Made by a program: the position numbers and the translations under genes | Notes under the pieces: model-generated | Told to the model about the DNA's origin: nothing | Databases searched by the model: none | The model's input: the letters and a program-made list of their open reading frames with translations, nothing else | NCBI GenBank assembly: GCA_944386595.1 | Contig: CALXBQ010000001.1 | Coordinates: 1-64,000 of the forward strand | Length of the DNA stretch: 64,000 nucleotides | Reading direction: 5' to 3' | From: an uncultured Clostridia bacterium | GTDB lineage: Bacteria > Bacillota > Clostridia > Peptostreptococcales > Anaerovoracaceae | In this document: positions 16,684-24,835 of the stretch, in pieces | Layout: each line of letters opens with the position of its first letter | Numbering within the stretch: position 1 is the first letter of the stretch

Positions 16684-18426
16684 CTACTCTACAGCTTTTG
16701 TTGCAATCTCGTTAACAAGCTTTGCGATGAAGTCGTCTACTGACATAACCCCAAGGTCGCCTGTTTTGATGGAGCGGACGGAAAGAGTTCCTGCCTCTTC
16801 CTCCTTTTCTCCGATTACACAGATGTAGGAGTCGCGGGCGTTTCTTGCCTCGCGGAGCTTGTAGCCAATCTTCTCGTTTCTGAAGTCGGTCTTTACGCGA
16901 AGTCCTGCGGCCGCGCACTTTTCGGCAACCTCTGAAGCGTAGCCCTCAAACTTGTCGGTTACGGTGAGAAGGTTTACCTGCACCGGAGCCAGCCAGAGAG
17001 GGAACTTTCCCGCAAAGTGCTCGGTAAGTATACCTATGAACCTCTCGATAGAACCGAAGATTACCCTGTGAATCATGATAGGTCTGTGCTTCTCGTTGTC
17101 GGAGCCCACGTAGGTCAAATCGAACCTTTGAGGCATCTGCATATCCAGCTGAATTGTTCCGCACTGCCACGTTCTTCCGATGGAATCCTCCAGATGGAAG
17201 TCCAGCTTCGGTCCATAGAACGCGCCGTCTCCCTCGTTTACAACGTAAGGAACGCCGAGCACCTCCATAGCCTCGCGAAGGGCGTTTTCCGCAGTCTCCC
17301 ACTCCTCGTCGGTTCCCATGGAATCCTCAGGTCTCGTGGAAAGCTCAATGTGGTATTTGAAGCCGAACATGCTGTAAACGTCGTCGATGAACCTTGCAAC
17401 GCCGACGATTTCGTCCTTAACCTGCTCAGGAAGCATAAAGATGTGAGCGTCGTCCTGAGTAAAGGTTCTTACTCTCATCAGGCCGTGAAGGGCTCCCGAA
17501 AGCTCGTGCCTGTGAACCTGACCCAGCTCTCCCATTCTGATAGGGAAATCCCTGTATGACCACATTTTGCGCTTGTAGACGAGCATGGAACCCGGACAGT
17601 TCATAGGCTTGATGGCGTAGTCGCCGTCGTCTATCTTCGTGAAGTACATGTTGTCCTTGTAGTGATCCCAGTGTCCTGAGGTTCTCCAGAGCTGCTCGTT
17701 CAAGATGAGCGGAGTTTTAATCTCCTCGTAGCCTCTCTTCCTGTGTTCCTGCCTCCAGAAGTTTTCAAGCTCGTTTCTCAAAATCATACCGTTAGGCAGA
17801 AAGAACGGAAATCCCGGGCCCTCCTCCGTAAGCATGAAGAGATCCATTTCCTTTCCGATCTTTCTGTGGTCGCGCTTCTTGGCTTCCTCCAGCATGTTTA
17901 TGTACTCGTCCAGCTCCTCCTGGCTAGGGAAGCAGGTTCCGTAAATTCTCTGAAGCATTTTGTTGTGCTCGTCGCCGCGCCAGTAAGCCCCTGCAACGCT
18001 CATAAGCTTTACGGCCTTAATCTGTCCCGTGGAGTCCATGTGAGGACCCGCGCAAAGGTCGGTGAAATCGCCCTGCTTATAGAACGAAATCACCGCGTCC
18101 TCAGGAAGGTCGTTTATCAGCTCCACCTTGTACGGCTCGCCGGCATCCTCCATCAGCTTGAGAGCCTCCGCCCTCGGCAGCTCAAACCTCTCCAGCGGGT
18201 AGTTGGCCTTGATTATCTTCTTCATCTCCTTCTGGATAGTCATAAGATCCTGGTCGGAAAGCTTATGCTCCATGTCGATGTCGTAGTAGAATCCGTTGTC
18301 GATAGCCGGTCCTATGGCCAGCTTTGCATCAGGCCAGATGTGCTTTATAGCCTGTGCCATAATGTGAGACGTAGTGTGCCTGTATCTCAGCTTTAAATCT
18401 TCGTCCTCAAAATTTATCTTTGCCAT
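16684..18426 (-). CDS. thrS: threonyl-tRNA synthetase without TGS domain
   Basis: Charges tRNA-Thr. The 580 residues begin directly at the N2 editing domain, with HTTSHIMAQA and the paired C/H motif CAGPHMDS for hydrolysis of Ser-tRNA-Thr. The class II core follows, with zinc-binding Cys in MNCPGSM, motif 2 around GQVHRHELSGALHGLMRVR and motif 3 in GSIERFIGIL, and then the anticodon-binding domain. The roughly 60-residue N-terminal TGS domain of the standard 640-residue enzyme is absent, and AAGGAGATAATC just before the ATG shows that this start is real. Several anaerobic Firmicutes have the same short form. No T-box leader is seen in the 110 bases upstream. Confidence 0.95.
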   Translation of the reverse strand: MAKINFEDEDLKLRYRHTTSHIMAQAIKHIWPDAKLAIGPAIDNGFYYDIDMEHKLSDQDLMTIQKEMKKIIKANYPLERFELPRAEALKLMEDAGEPYKVELINDLPEDAVISFYKQGDFTDLCAGPHMDSTGQIKAVKLMSVAGAYWRGDEHNKMLQRIYGTCFPSQEELDEYINMLEEAKKRDHRKIGKEMDLFMLTEEGPGFPFFLPNGMILRNELENFWRQEHRKRGYEEIKTPLILNEQLWRTSGHWDHYKDNMYFTKIDDGDYAIKPMNCPGSMLVYKRKMWSYRDFPIRMGELGQVHRHELSGALHGLMRVRTFTQDDAHIFMLPEQVKDEIVGVARFIDDVYSMFGFKYHIELSTRPEDSMGTDEEWETAENALREAMEVLGVPYVVNEGDGAFYGPKLDFHLEDSIGRTWQCGTIQLDMQMPQRFDLTYVGSDNEKHRPIMIHRVIFGSIERFIGILTEHFAGKFPLWLAPVQVNLLTVTDKFEGYASEVAEKCAAAGLRVKTDFRNEKIGYKLREARNARDSYICVIGEKEEEAGTLSVRSIKTGDLGVMSVDDFIAKLVNEIATKAVE

Positions 18427-18537
18427 GATTATCTCCTTCTTTTAAAACATTCTTTATCTTACTTCGTCAAAGTGTGCAGACCTGCTTAAGCCCTGACGGG
18501 CAATGGTCCTTCGGACCAAAGGGCTCCGCCAAAATGG

Positions 18538-19977
18538 TTACGCCACCCCATCGCTTCCGGTACTGCCGGCGGTGGTTCCGCCGGTTTCTCCTCCTGTCGC
18601 TCCGCTGCCTGCGCTACCGGTTCCGTCCGATGGGCTGCCGCCTGTATTATCCGAAGAGCCGCCGGCCGTTCCCGAGTCTCCGGTTCCCGTGCCGCCCGAA
18701 CTGCCTGAATCTCCGGTTATGTCAGAACCGCCCGAGCCGCCCGTAGTTCCGCTGCCCGTGCCGCCGGTAGTTCCGCCGGCGCCGCCGGATCCGCCTGTAC
18801 TCCAGTCGCCGGTTCCCGCGCCTGCCGAATTTCCGCCCGTCCAGTTATCGGGTATCTCTATGGGCTCTTCCGCGGCCTGACCGCCGCTTCCGCCCGGAAC
18901 CTGGCTGACCTGATAAGACGCCGTGTAGTCAAGCTGATTTGCAATCTCCACTACCGTATCCGACGGAACGTAGTCTGTCTGGTCAAATAACTCTGAGTGC
19001 ATTTCCTTTACGTTGTCAAGCCACTTTGTCGGAAATACGTATGACGTCACCGTCCCGGCAAGGTAGCCCGCAGTCACATCGTAAGGGAACCCCGCGCTTC
19101 CCGTTATGTTAAAATCCATCACCTTCATGCCGAGAAGTATGATGTCGCTGTTGCTCAGGTTAGTCATAAACTCAGGCATGAGGTTGTCGATAAGGTTGTC
19201 GATCTTTGAAAGGCTCAGAGTCTGCACCTTTTTCAAAACCTGCTCCAGGACAATCCTCATACGTTCCGTTCTCTTGAAGTCGTCGCCGACGCCCTTTCTT
19301 ATGCGCCCGTACGATACGGCCTGAACCCCTTCAACCGTCTGGGTTCCGGCGCGCTCGTAAAGCTGGTAGTCGGTTTTTCCTATGGCCTCCGCCGTCTCTA
19401 TGGTGTACTTGTTAAGCTGGGAAAGCTCGTAATCCTCGATGGTAAGCTCTATTCCTCCCACGCCGTCCACCAGGTCCGCCACGGATTTAAAGTTAAAAGC
19501 CACGAAGTTCTTTATGTTCAGGTCCATGGCCTCGTTGATGCTCTTGATAGTAGTCTCGACGCCGCCGGTCCTGAATATGTCCGTTATCTTCATATACTCG
19601 CCGGTGTCGGCATTCCTGAGATATGTGTCTCTGTATATAGACGTAATCTTGACGGCTCCCGTGTCCTCCTTGATGCTGACTATCATCAGGGCGTCGCCGC
19701 CGCTGGTCTGTATGGTGTCCATATCCATATCCCGGGAATCGACCCCTGCAAGGAGTATGTTGATGTATCCGTTAACGTCTACGCAGGACAGCTCCTCCTC
19801 GTCTATCTCGACTCTTTCTATCTTATTGAGCTTGGTCATGGCGTAAACCGCCACGATCGTTCCGATTATTATCAAAAGCAGCAGTACGGCTATCAGAACC
19901 TTATGCCACGTCTTAAGCTTTCTCTTTTTCATGGAATCCGCGCCCCCTGCCGCGCTTCCTCTGCTGTGTTTAGCCAT
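18538..19977 (-). CDS. LytR-CpsA-Psr family protein with Gly/Ser/Thr-rich tail
   Basis: LCP proteins attach teichoic acids or polysaccharide to peptidoglycan by phosphotransfer from a lipid carrier. Residues 1-25 are basic, 26-48 form one membrane helix, and the extracytoplasmic LCP domain spans about 65-300 with GVDSRD, DALMIVSI, YRDTYL, GVGGIELTI and the Arg-rich SYGRIRKGVGDDFKRTER. After a spacer, the last 110 or so residues are almost only Gly, Ser, Thr and Ala with a few Asp, an unusual low-complexity tail that may span or contact the wall. The start at 19977 has only a weak GGATAGGA; an ATG 15 codons downstream is possible. Confidence 0.9.
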   Translation of the reverse strand: MAKHSRGSAAGGADSMKKRKLKTWHKVLIAVLLLLIIIGTIVAVYAMTKLNKIERVEIDEEELSCVDVNGYINILLAGVDSRDMDMDTIQTSGGDALMIVSIKEDTGAVKITSIYRDTYLRNADTGEYMKITDIFRTGGVETTIKSINEAMDLNIKNFVAFNFKSVADLVDGVGGIELTIEDYELSQLNKYTIETAEAIGKTDYQLYERAGTQTVEGVQAVSYGRIRKGVGDDFKRTERMRIVLEQVLKKVQTLSLSKIDNLIDNLMPEFMTNLSNSDIILLGMKVMDFNITGSAGFPYDVTAGYLAGTVTSYVFPTKWLDNVKEMHSELFDQTDYVPSDTVVEIANQLDYTASYQVSQVPGGSGGQAAEEPIEIPDNWTGGNSAGAGTGDWSTGGSGGAGGTTGGTGSGTTGGSGGSDITGDSGSSGGTGTGDSGTAGGSSDNTGGSPSDGTGSAGSGATGGETGGTTAGSTGSDGVA

Positions 19978-20139
19978 CTGTCCTATCCTTTATACCCTGA
20001 AAAGGGCTTCATTTAACAAGTTCTGCTAACCGATTTATTTTATCACAAAACGGCCCCCCTGTAAATTATCAGCCGCAGTAATTCATACAATTATCACTTA
20101 TCCTGCGGGTCAAAGGCTTCATCTCCCGCAAAAAAGAAA

Positions 20140-20162
20140 ATCAGCGCCGGCAAAGCGCTGAT
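20140..20162 (-). terminator. terminator of the paired small membrane protein genes
   Basis: Stem ATCAGCGC/GCGCTGAT, followed on the minus strand by TTTTCTTTTTT. Confidence 0.85.
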
Positions 20163-20195
20163 AATTAAACTAATCTATATGTCTTTTGCTCCGGC

Positions 20196-20624
20196 TTACA
20201 CCTCGCCCTTCACGTCAAGGTTCAGCCGTTTCGCCCTAAAGTAGAGGAAAAAGTTGTATCCGGCCTGCACCAGGGAAAACATAAGCCACAGCAGGAAAAT
20301 GAGCGCCGGAAAGTTGTAGAAGTCGAAGGCGAATATGATCGCAAACTCTATAATCGTGCACACCACGACGCCCGCCACCGCATATATGCGGTACCTTTCT
20401 TCATCTTTTGCGTACTGCGGATACCTTTCCCTCACCATTATCTCCATACGAACGCATATGGCCATGAGGACTACCAGCAGGACCAGGCCGATGAGCAGGC
20501 CCCTTTCCTCCGTGAACCGGAATTCGTCTCTCTTTATGAAGATCATTGCCGACATGTAGGCCACCAGCGGCGCCGTCAGAAGATCTAAAAGCGCAATCGT
20601 CAGCCTTAAACTGCTGTATTTCAT
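20196..20624 (-). CDS. small four-helix membrane protein, paralogue of its neighbour
   Basis: 142 residues with about four hydrophobic segments. It begins MKYSSLRL and ends YFRAKRLNLDVKGEV. The upstream gene begins its helix region with MKYSSVRL and ends YFRAKRLDAGEGG, so the two are tandem duplicates that have since diverged. A charged loop with a KYP/RYPQYAKDEERY segment separates helices 2 and 3 in both. The start overlaps the upstream stop by four bases (ATGA), so translation is coupled and a hetero-oligomer is plausible. I do not recognise the family and assign no function. Confidence 0.7.
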   Translation of the reverse strand: MKYSSLRLTIALLDLLTAPLVAYMSAMIFIKRDEFRFTEERGLLIGLVLLVVLMAICVRMEIMVRERYPQYAKDEERYRIYAVAGVVVCTIIEFAIIFAFDFYNFPALIFLLWLMFSLVQAGYNFFLYFRAKRLNLDVKGEV

Positions 20625-21082
20625 CTCCCTACCTCCTGCTTTCTCTTCCCGCCTTCACCTGCATCAAGCCGCTTTGCTCTGAAATACAGATAGAATTCAT
20701 AGACCGTTCCAAGTACGCAAAGCACCGGCATGAACAACCGGCTTATATCGAAGGTGAAGTCAAATGCGAATATCCCGATTATGTAGAGCAGTATGAGAAT
20801 GTACATCGGCGTCAGTACCTTTGCGCGCAATCCGAAGAACTTCTCGTTTTCCTCATCGAACCGGGGATATTTCTCCACGGCTATAGACATAAATATAAAC
20901 GCAATAAACAGTATTGCCATCGCTCCTATCGCAATGTATTTTCCACCGCGGATACCCGTAAACCAGTCCATGGCGGACGCAAAAATCACGAAAACCGTAA
21001 ACACGAGACAGAGCGCCGCGGCTAAAAGCCTGACGCTGCTGTACTTCATCTTGCTAAACGTAACGTCGTAAAGTGATTTCAT
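20621..21082 (-). CDS. small four-helix membrane protein, first of a tandem pair
   Basis: 153 residues, four predicted helices, KYPRFDEENEKFF loop between helices 2 and 3, and the same YFRAKRL end as the downstream paralogue. The start at 21082 has GGAGG nine bases upstream; a second ATG at codon 12 aligns with the start of the downstream paralogue. No recognised domain. Proteins of this type are frequent in Clostridia and uncharacterised. Confidence 0.7.
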   Translation of the reverse strand: MKSLYDVTFSKMKYSSVRLLAAALCLVFTVFVIFASAMDWFTGIRGGKYIAIGAMAILFIAFIFMSIAVEKYPRFDEENEKFFGLRAKVLTPMYILILLYIIGIFAFDFTFDISRLFMPVLCVLGTVYEFYLYFRAKRLDAGEGGKRKQEVGR

Positions 21083-21241
21083 CTCTACTGCCCTCCTGCT
21101 TCCCCGTGAACAAAACAGTCATCTATCTCTTCCGCGTACATTATATCACAAATAAATGGAATAAGAGAAATATTAAGAAAAATTAAGGTTACGTTCGCAA
21201 AGTGTTCGCAAAAGCAGAATACAAGCCTTCGTCAGACACCG

Positions 21242-21754
21242 TTATGAGAACACTCCTGTAGGACTACAGGTGAGTTTAACAGTTTCCCTTATTGTCTTAC
21301 CCAAATCGCCGTTGCTCAGGTAATGTTTAGCCGTTGTAGTCGCGCTACACCAGTTTCCGCTGCGGCTTCCCGTAGCCTTGCTTACCTTCCACGAGCTGTC
21401 TTTAGCGGCGGCTGACGGATTGGAAGCCGTACATTTTGCCGAACCGTTTCCGTATGTAAAAGTCCCAGTCACCTTTACGTACCATAACACTTTTCCTGCG
21501 GCATTTTTATAGTTATATGCTTTACTCTTTGTAACCGTTTTCGATGCAAGAGGCACTATTTCTTTAGTCAGTGACGAATCTGCAAATTCGTCATCGAAAA
21601 TAACCGTTTCGATATAATTTCCATTTCCCACATATTCCACATCTACTACAGCCTGATTGTCATCATTTCTTCCCGGCAAATCCGCCTCTTCTGCAAATAC
21701 CGTTGTCGTACATATCAGTGAAAATAGAATCATCACGCATACTAATCTTTTCAT
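21242..21754 (-). CDS. small secreted protein of PadR/HAAS operon
   Basis: 170 residues with an N-terminal signal peptide (MKRLVCVMILFSLICTTTVFA, cut expected near VFAEE). The mature part is Thr/Ser/Lys-rich and beta-like, with KVLWYVKVTGTFTY, a central KDSSWKVSKATGSRSG and the C-terminal KLTCSPTGVFS; two cysteines in the mature chain could pair. I recognise similar uncharacterised secreted proteins in Firmicutes but know no function. It is third in an operon behind padR and the HAAS membrane protein, so its export or amount is probably under PadR control. Confidence 0.65.
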   Translation of the reverse strand: MKRLVCVMILFSLICTTTVFAEEADLPGRNDDNQAVVDVEYVGNGNYIETVIFDDEFADSSLTKEIVPLASKTVTKSKAYNYKNAAGKVLWYVKVTGTFTYGNGSAKCTASNPSAAAKDSSWKVSKATGSRSGNWCSATTTAKHYLSNGDLGKTIRETVKLTCSPTGVFS

Positions 21755-21764
21755 AGTTCACCTC

Positions 21765-22145
21765 TTAATAAATAATTGTCTCCCGTTCTACAACTATGGA
21801 TTCTACGTCTTTTCTGTAAGCCGAATAGTCCCATAACAAATCAATTACTACTCCAATCAGTACCGCAATAAGTGCTATGACAGCTATTGTAGTAATCCGA
21901 CGTCTGAAGGTAATCTTCCTGTAAAGCGCCTCAGGATCCATACCTTCGATATAATCGCTTACCACCTCTGCAGGGCTTCCGAAATGTTTGACGATATCTT
22001 CATATGAACCGTCTTTCGTATCTTCGATATGACTTTCAACAGCTTCCTTCAGATCATTAATGAATCTCTTTCTTTCACGTCCATATAAGGGGAAAATTGC
22101 CTTAACCTGCCTGATATAATCCCGCGCTGCATTTTCCTTGTTCAT
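21765..22145 (-). CDS. HAAS-domain (DUF1700-like) membrane protein
   Basis: 126 residues. The N-terminal 75 form the helical HAAS-type domain (YIRQVKAIFPLYGRERKRFI, then DIVKHFGSPAEVVSDYI), followed by one membrane helix (about 83-106) and a short extracytoplasmic tail. HAAS proteins are nearly always coded next to PadR regulators and are thought to act as membrane sensors or partners for them (family knowledge). The start shares one base with the padR stop (TAATG), a strong sign of coupled translation. Confidence 0.82.
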   Translation of the reverse strand: MNKENAARDYIRQVKAIFPLYGRERKRFINDLKEAVESHIEDTKDGSYEDIVKHFGSPAEVVSDYIEGMDPEALYRKITFRRRITTIAVIALIAVLIGVVIDLLWDYSAYRKDVESIVVERETIIY

Positions 22146-22498
22146 TAAAGTTCCTCCTCGTCAATCTCTTCAACTGCCAGAAGTCGCGATATTCCTTCGG
22201 TAATATTCCTGTAATCCTCTAGCAAATCGCTCAGCCTCCTCCATCCTTCTTCCTCCAGATGATAAAACACCCTCACCCGGTTCCTGCCTAACGGCACCGT
22301 TTTATCGGAAATCAGCTTCCTGTCCAGAAGCTTATACAGAGTAGGATAGAGCGTACTTTCAGGTACGGTCACCTTCCCGTCCGTAAGTTTACCTATGAGG
22401 GAAGCTATCTGATATCCGTAGAAATCCCCTTTGCTTAATATGAACAGAGCCATCATTTCCACGGTTCCCATTTTAAAACTGCTTCTTTCTCGCGCCAT
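22145..22498 (-). CDS. PadR-family transcriptional regulator
   Basis: 117-residue winged-helix protein of the short PadR-s2 type: MMALFILSKGDFYGYQI for the first helices, VPESTLYPTLYKLLDRKLI for the recognition helix, FYHLEEEGWRRL for the wing, and a C-terminal dimerisation helix. It heads the padR-HAAS-secreted-protein operon. A 10-bp inverted repeat (22538-22568) between it and the divergent gene is the obvious autoregulatory operator. Confidence 0.92.
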   Translation of the reverse strand: MARERSSFKMGTVEMMALFILSKGDFYGYQIASLIGKLTDGKVTVPESTLYPTLYKLLDRKLISDKTVPLGRNRVRVFYHLEEEGWRRLSDLLEDYRNITEGISRLLAVEEIDEEEL

Positions 22499-22537
22499 AC
22501 TTACCTCCGCGTTTATTATATATCATAACAAATTAAA

Positions 22538-22568
22538 AATATATACTATGTTTTACAAAGTATATATT
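22538..22568. promoter_or_regulatory. candidate PadR operator (inverted repeat)
   Basis: Perfect arms AATATATACT (22538-22547) and AGTATATATT (22559-22568) with an 11-bp centre containing ATGTTTTACAA. It touches the -35 box of the divergent promoter at 22567, a position suited to repression. Confidence 0.65.
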
Positions 22569-22595
22569 GACAATGTCTTCCCGCCGGTGTATCAT
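22567..22595 (+). promoter_or_regulatory. sigma-A type promoter of the divergent membrane protein gene
   Basis: TTGACA (22567-22572), 17-bp spacer, TATCAT (22590-22595), 42 bp before the start codon at 22638. Confidence 0.8.
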
Positions 22596-22637
22596 AATAG
22601 TGTGAAAATTAGCATTATCAAAAGGAGGGTTTCTAAA

Positions 22638-23042
22638 GTGGAAAAGAGAGATTTGAGCAAGTCTGAGGTCGTTAAGGATTACAAATCACGAAGAATCAAG
22701 TACGTTACCGCAACATCGCTTATAGTGCTGGCAATGATTTTGACTTTTCAATTTGCCACCGGTAAGTCCTGGCTCTTCATAGTCGCAGGCGTAGTCATCT
22801 TAGGCGCGGCGCTTATGGCCTACTTCTACGAGAAATGGTCCGGTCTGAAGGCGGGGAAACACAGCGCTCTGCTTTTCATTTTCGGCTATGCTGCCATCGT
22901 CTCCCCCATGAGGATTACGGACTGGGATTACGGTTTCGTCCTTTCCATCGCCATATATGTAATCTACTGCGTAGTACGGGAGATTCTGACGTATAAATCG
23001 TTTATGGAAAACTCCGCGCGATTTGACGTTTCGCTATCGTAG
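22638..23042 (+). CDS. hypothetical four-helix membrane protein
   Basis: 134 residues starting with GTG at 22638, chosen because AAAGGAGGG lies nine bases before it; the open frame upstream has no such signal. A charged N-terminus (EKRDLSKSEVVKDYKSRRIKY) precedes four hydrophobic helices, with a KWSGLKAGKHS loop. No known domain recognised. It is divergent from padR and shares the operator region, so it is a probable PadR target. A second small gene follows 57 bp downstream. Confidence 0.7.
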   Translation: MEKRDLSKSEVVKDYKSRRIKYVTATSLIVLAMILTFQFATGKSWLFIVAGVVILGAALMAYFYEKWSGLKAGKHSALLFIFGYAAIVSPMRITDWDYGFVLSIAIYVIYCVVREILTYKSFMENSARFDVSLS

Positions 23043-23099
23043 CGGGAGGAAACGAATAGATTAAGCTGTCTGTTTTGTTCAAAGAGGGGAGGTTTTAAG

Positions 23100-23429
23100 A
23101 TGACCGGGAAAAAGAAGATTACCGTCGCGGTTCTTGCCGTCGTTATAATCGCGGCAGCAGTGATTCTCTGCAATCTGCCGGATATACAGTCCCGAATGAC
23201 TAGAAACGAAGCTCCGTCTGAGGATTTTGTGGAGTTCTTCACCGGATTCTACGAAGCGCCCGATAAGGGTGCGGTTTTAGACTCCGGCGGAAATGATGTC
23301 ACGGACGATTTCTATAACGCCACGGTCAGGTACTACGAAGCCGGGGATTTTATGAGCATCAAAGACTACATGTGGGATAACGGCATAAGCGAAGTGTCCC
23401 GCTCAGGTGAATCCCTGCAGAATCTGTAA
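23100..23429 (+). CDS. hypothetical membrane-anchored small protein
   Basis: 109 residues. An N-terminal KKK stretch and one hydrophobic segment (about 8-26, ending ILCNLPD) make it either an N-anchored or an exported protein; the cysteine is not in a good lipobox. The remaining acidic 80 residues are soluble. GGGGAGG lies eight bases before the start. Likely co-transcribed with the preceding gene and ended by the terminator at 23441. Function unknown. Confidence 0.6.
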   Translation: MTGKKKITVAVLAVVIIAAAVILCNLPDIQSRMTRNEAPSEDFVEFFTGFYEAPDKGAVLDSGGNDVTDDFYNATVRYYEAGDFMSIKDYMWDNGISEVSRSGESLQNL

Positions 23430-23440
23430 TTAAACGTAAA

Positions 23441-23484
23441 ACACGCTTCGGCAGAATCGGGAAGACCTGAATGCCGAAGCGTGT
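23441..23484. terminator. bidirectional terminator between convergent genes
   Basis: Perfect 13-bp stem ACACGCTTCGGCA/TGCCGAAGCGTGT with an 18-base loop, ATTTATTCTATT on one side and TTTTACGTTT on the other. Confidence 0.85.
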
Positions 23485-23491
23485 ATTTATT

Positions 23492-24691
23492 CTATTCGTT
23501 TTTCATCAGCCAGTCTGCAATGTCCACTACGGTTATTCCTTCATAAGTGTACTCTTCGTGACGGGTTCTTGCGATGATTGTTTTAGGATACGCGTCACCG
23601 ATTTTAAGAAGGGGCTCGTATTCACGCCGGAACGTATCAGGGTTTGAAATATCGTCGCTTACCTGAATGTATATCTTTTCACTGCCTTTGACTGCAACAA
23701 AATCTATCTCTTTTTGATACAGCTTGCCCACATACAGATTGTATCCCCTTCTGAGAAGCTCAATGGCTACTATATTCTCATAGGCCCGTCCATAATCCAT
23801 ATTTCTGCTTCCCAAAACCGCATATCTCATTCCCGTATCACAGATATAAAATTTGTCCGACGTTTCAAGGTATTTTTTCCCTTTTATATCGTATCGCTTC
23901 ACGTCATAGAAAACAAAGGCATTGCACAGATACCTTATGTACCTGCCTGCGGAAACGTGATTGGTGGGAACGTTCTTCGAATTCAAAATGGTGCTGACCT
24001 TATTCGGCGATGTCAGATTTCCGATATTGTCCATCAGAAACTCACTCAGGTTATACAGAGACGTATCCGCATGGAGACCGTACTTCTGAACCAGATCACG
24101 GGTGACAATGGTCTCATACACTTCTTTTATGTATCCGACTCTGTCCCGTTCGGTTCTGTACGGGTATGACCCCGCAAGTCCTCCTTTGATAACGTATTCG
24201 TCGAACAGCCTGTTTCTGTCCGTTTCATCTGCGAAGTATTCGCAGTATTCGCTGAAGCTGAAAGGAAACACGTGAATCTGTATATACCTTCCCGTAAACA
24301 GGGTGGCCAAATCCGCACTAAGCAGAAAGGCGTTGGATCCTGTTATGTAAATGTCATATTTTCCGTTTCCGTACAGGCTGTTTACGGCCAGCTCGAAATC
24401 CGGACACATCTGCACTTCATCGATAAAGAGAAAGTTTGTTTTATCTTCCTCGAACCTGCTCTCCACGTAACTGTAAAGCGCATGGTATTCCTTAAGTTCC
24501 TCATATCTCAAATCCATATAGTCTATGAAAATGATATTTATGTTATCATCGTTCTCCTTGAGATATGAAATGTAGTCCTGCATCAGCCGGGATTTTCCGG
24601 ACCGTCTTATTCCCGTGATTATCTTAATATCGGGGGTTCCTCTAAGTTCTATTATTCTGCTAAGATATTTTTCGCGTTTTATGGTTTTCAT
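23492..24691 (-). CDS. AAA ATPase with C-terminal DUF4143 domain
   Basis: 399-residue protein of a family common in anaerobes. Walker A GIRRSGKS (near residue 27), Walker B FLFIDEVQ (near 88) and sensor-like YITGSNAFLL are intact. The C-terminal DUF4143 domain carries a degenerate PD-(D/E)XK pattern (NIVAIELLRRGYNLYVGK, EIDFVAV, KIYIQVS). Members are found as orphan genes in variable numbers per genome, and their role is unknown; no partner gene is adjacent here. It stands alone between two strong terminators. Full length for the family, without frameshift. Confidence 0.88.
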   Translation of the reverse strand: MKTIKREKYLSRIIELRGTPDIKIITGIRRSGKSRLMQDYISYLKENDDNINIIFIDYMDLRYEELKEYHALYSYVESRFEEDKTNFLFIDEVQMCPDFELAVNSLYGNGKYDIYITGSNAFLLSADLATLFTGRYIQIHVFPFSFSEYCEYFADETDRNRLFDEYVIKGGLAGSYPYRTERDRVGYIKEVYETIVTRDLVQKYGLHADTSLYNLSEFLMDNIGNLTSPNKVSTILNSKNVPTNHVSAGRYIRYLCNAFVFYDVKRYDIKGKKYLETSDKFYICDTGMRYAVLGSRNMDYGRAYENIVAIELLRRGYNLYVGKLYQKEIDFVAVKGSEKIYIQVSDDISNPDTFRREYEPLLKIGDAYPKTIIARTRHEEYTYEGITVVDIADWLMKNE

Positions 24692-24779
24692 CTAATCACA
24701 CTTTCGAAACTTTAATTTTTTTCATTTTTTGAAATCGCTTTACCCGTATTATACCGTATCCGGCTCGCTATGTAAACAG

Positions 24780-24824
24780 GGCCGCTTTCAAAACCTGAAA
24801 AAATTTCAGGTTTTGAAAGCGGCC
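24780..24824 (-). terminator. long perfect hairpin after the DUF368 gene
   Basis: Arms of 21 bp (24780-24800 and 24804-24824) are fully complementary with a three-base loop. The T-tract on the minus strand is weak (CTGTTTAC), so it may also serve as an mRNA 3' end stabiliser. Confidence 0.75.
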
Positions 24825-24835
24825 TTTGCTGTTTC

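Noticed and set aside
18427..18537. T-box leader for thrS
   Set aside because: The gap is too short and lacks the AGGGTGG-type T-box sequence; only two small GC hairpins without T-run are present.
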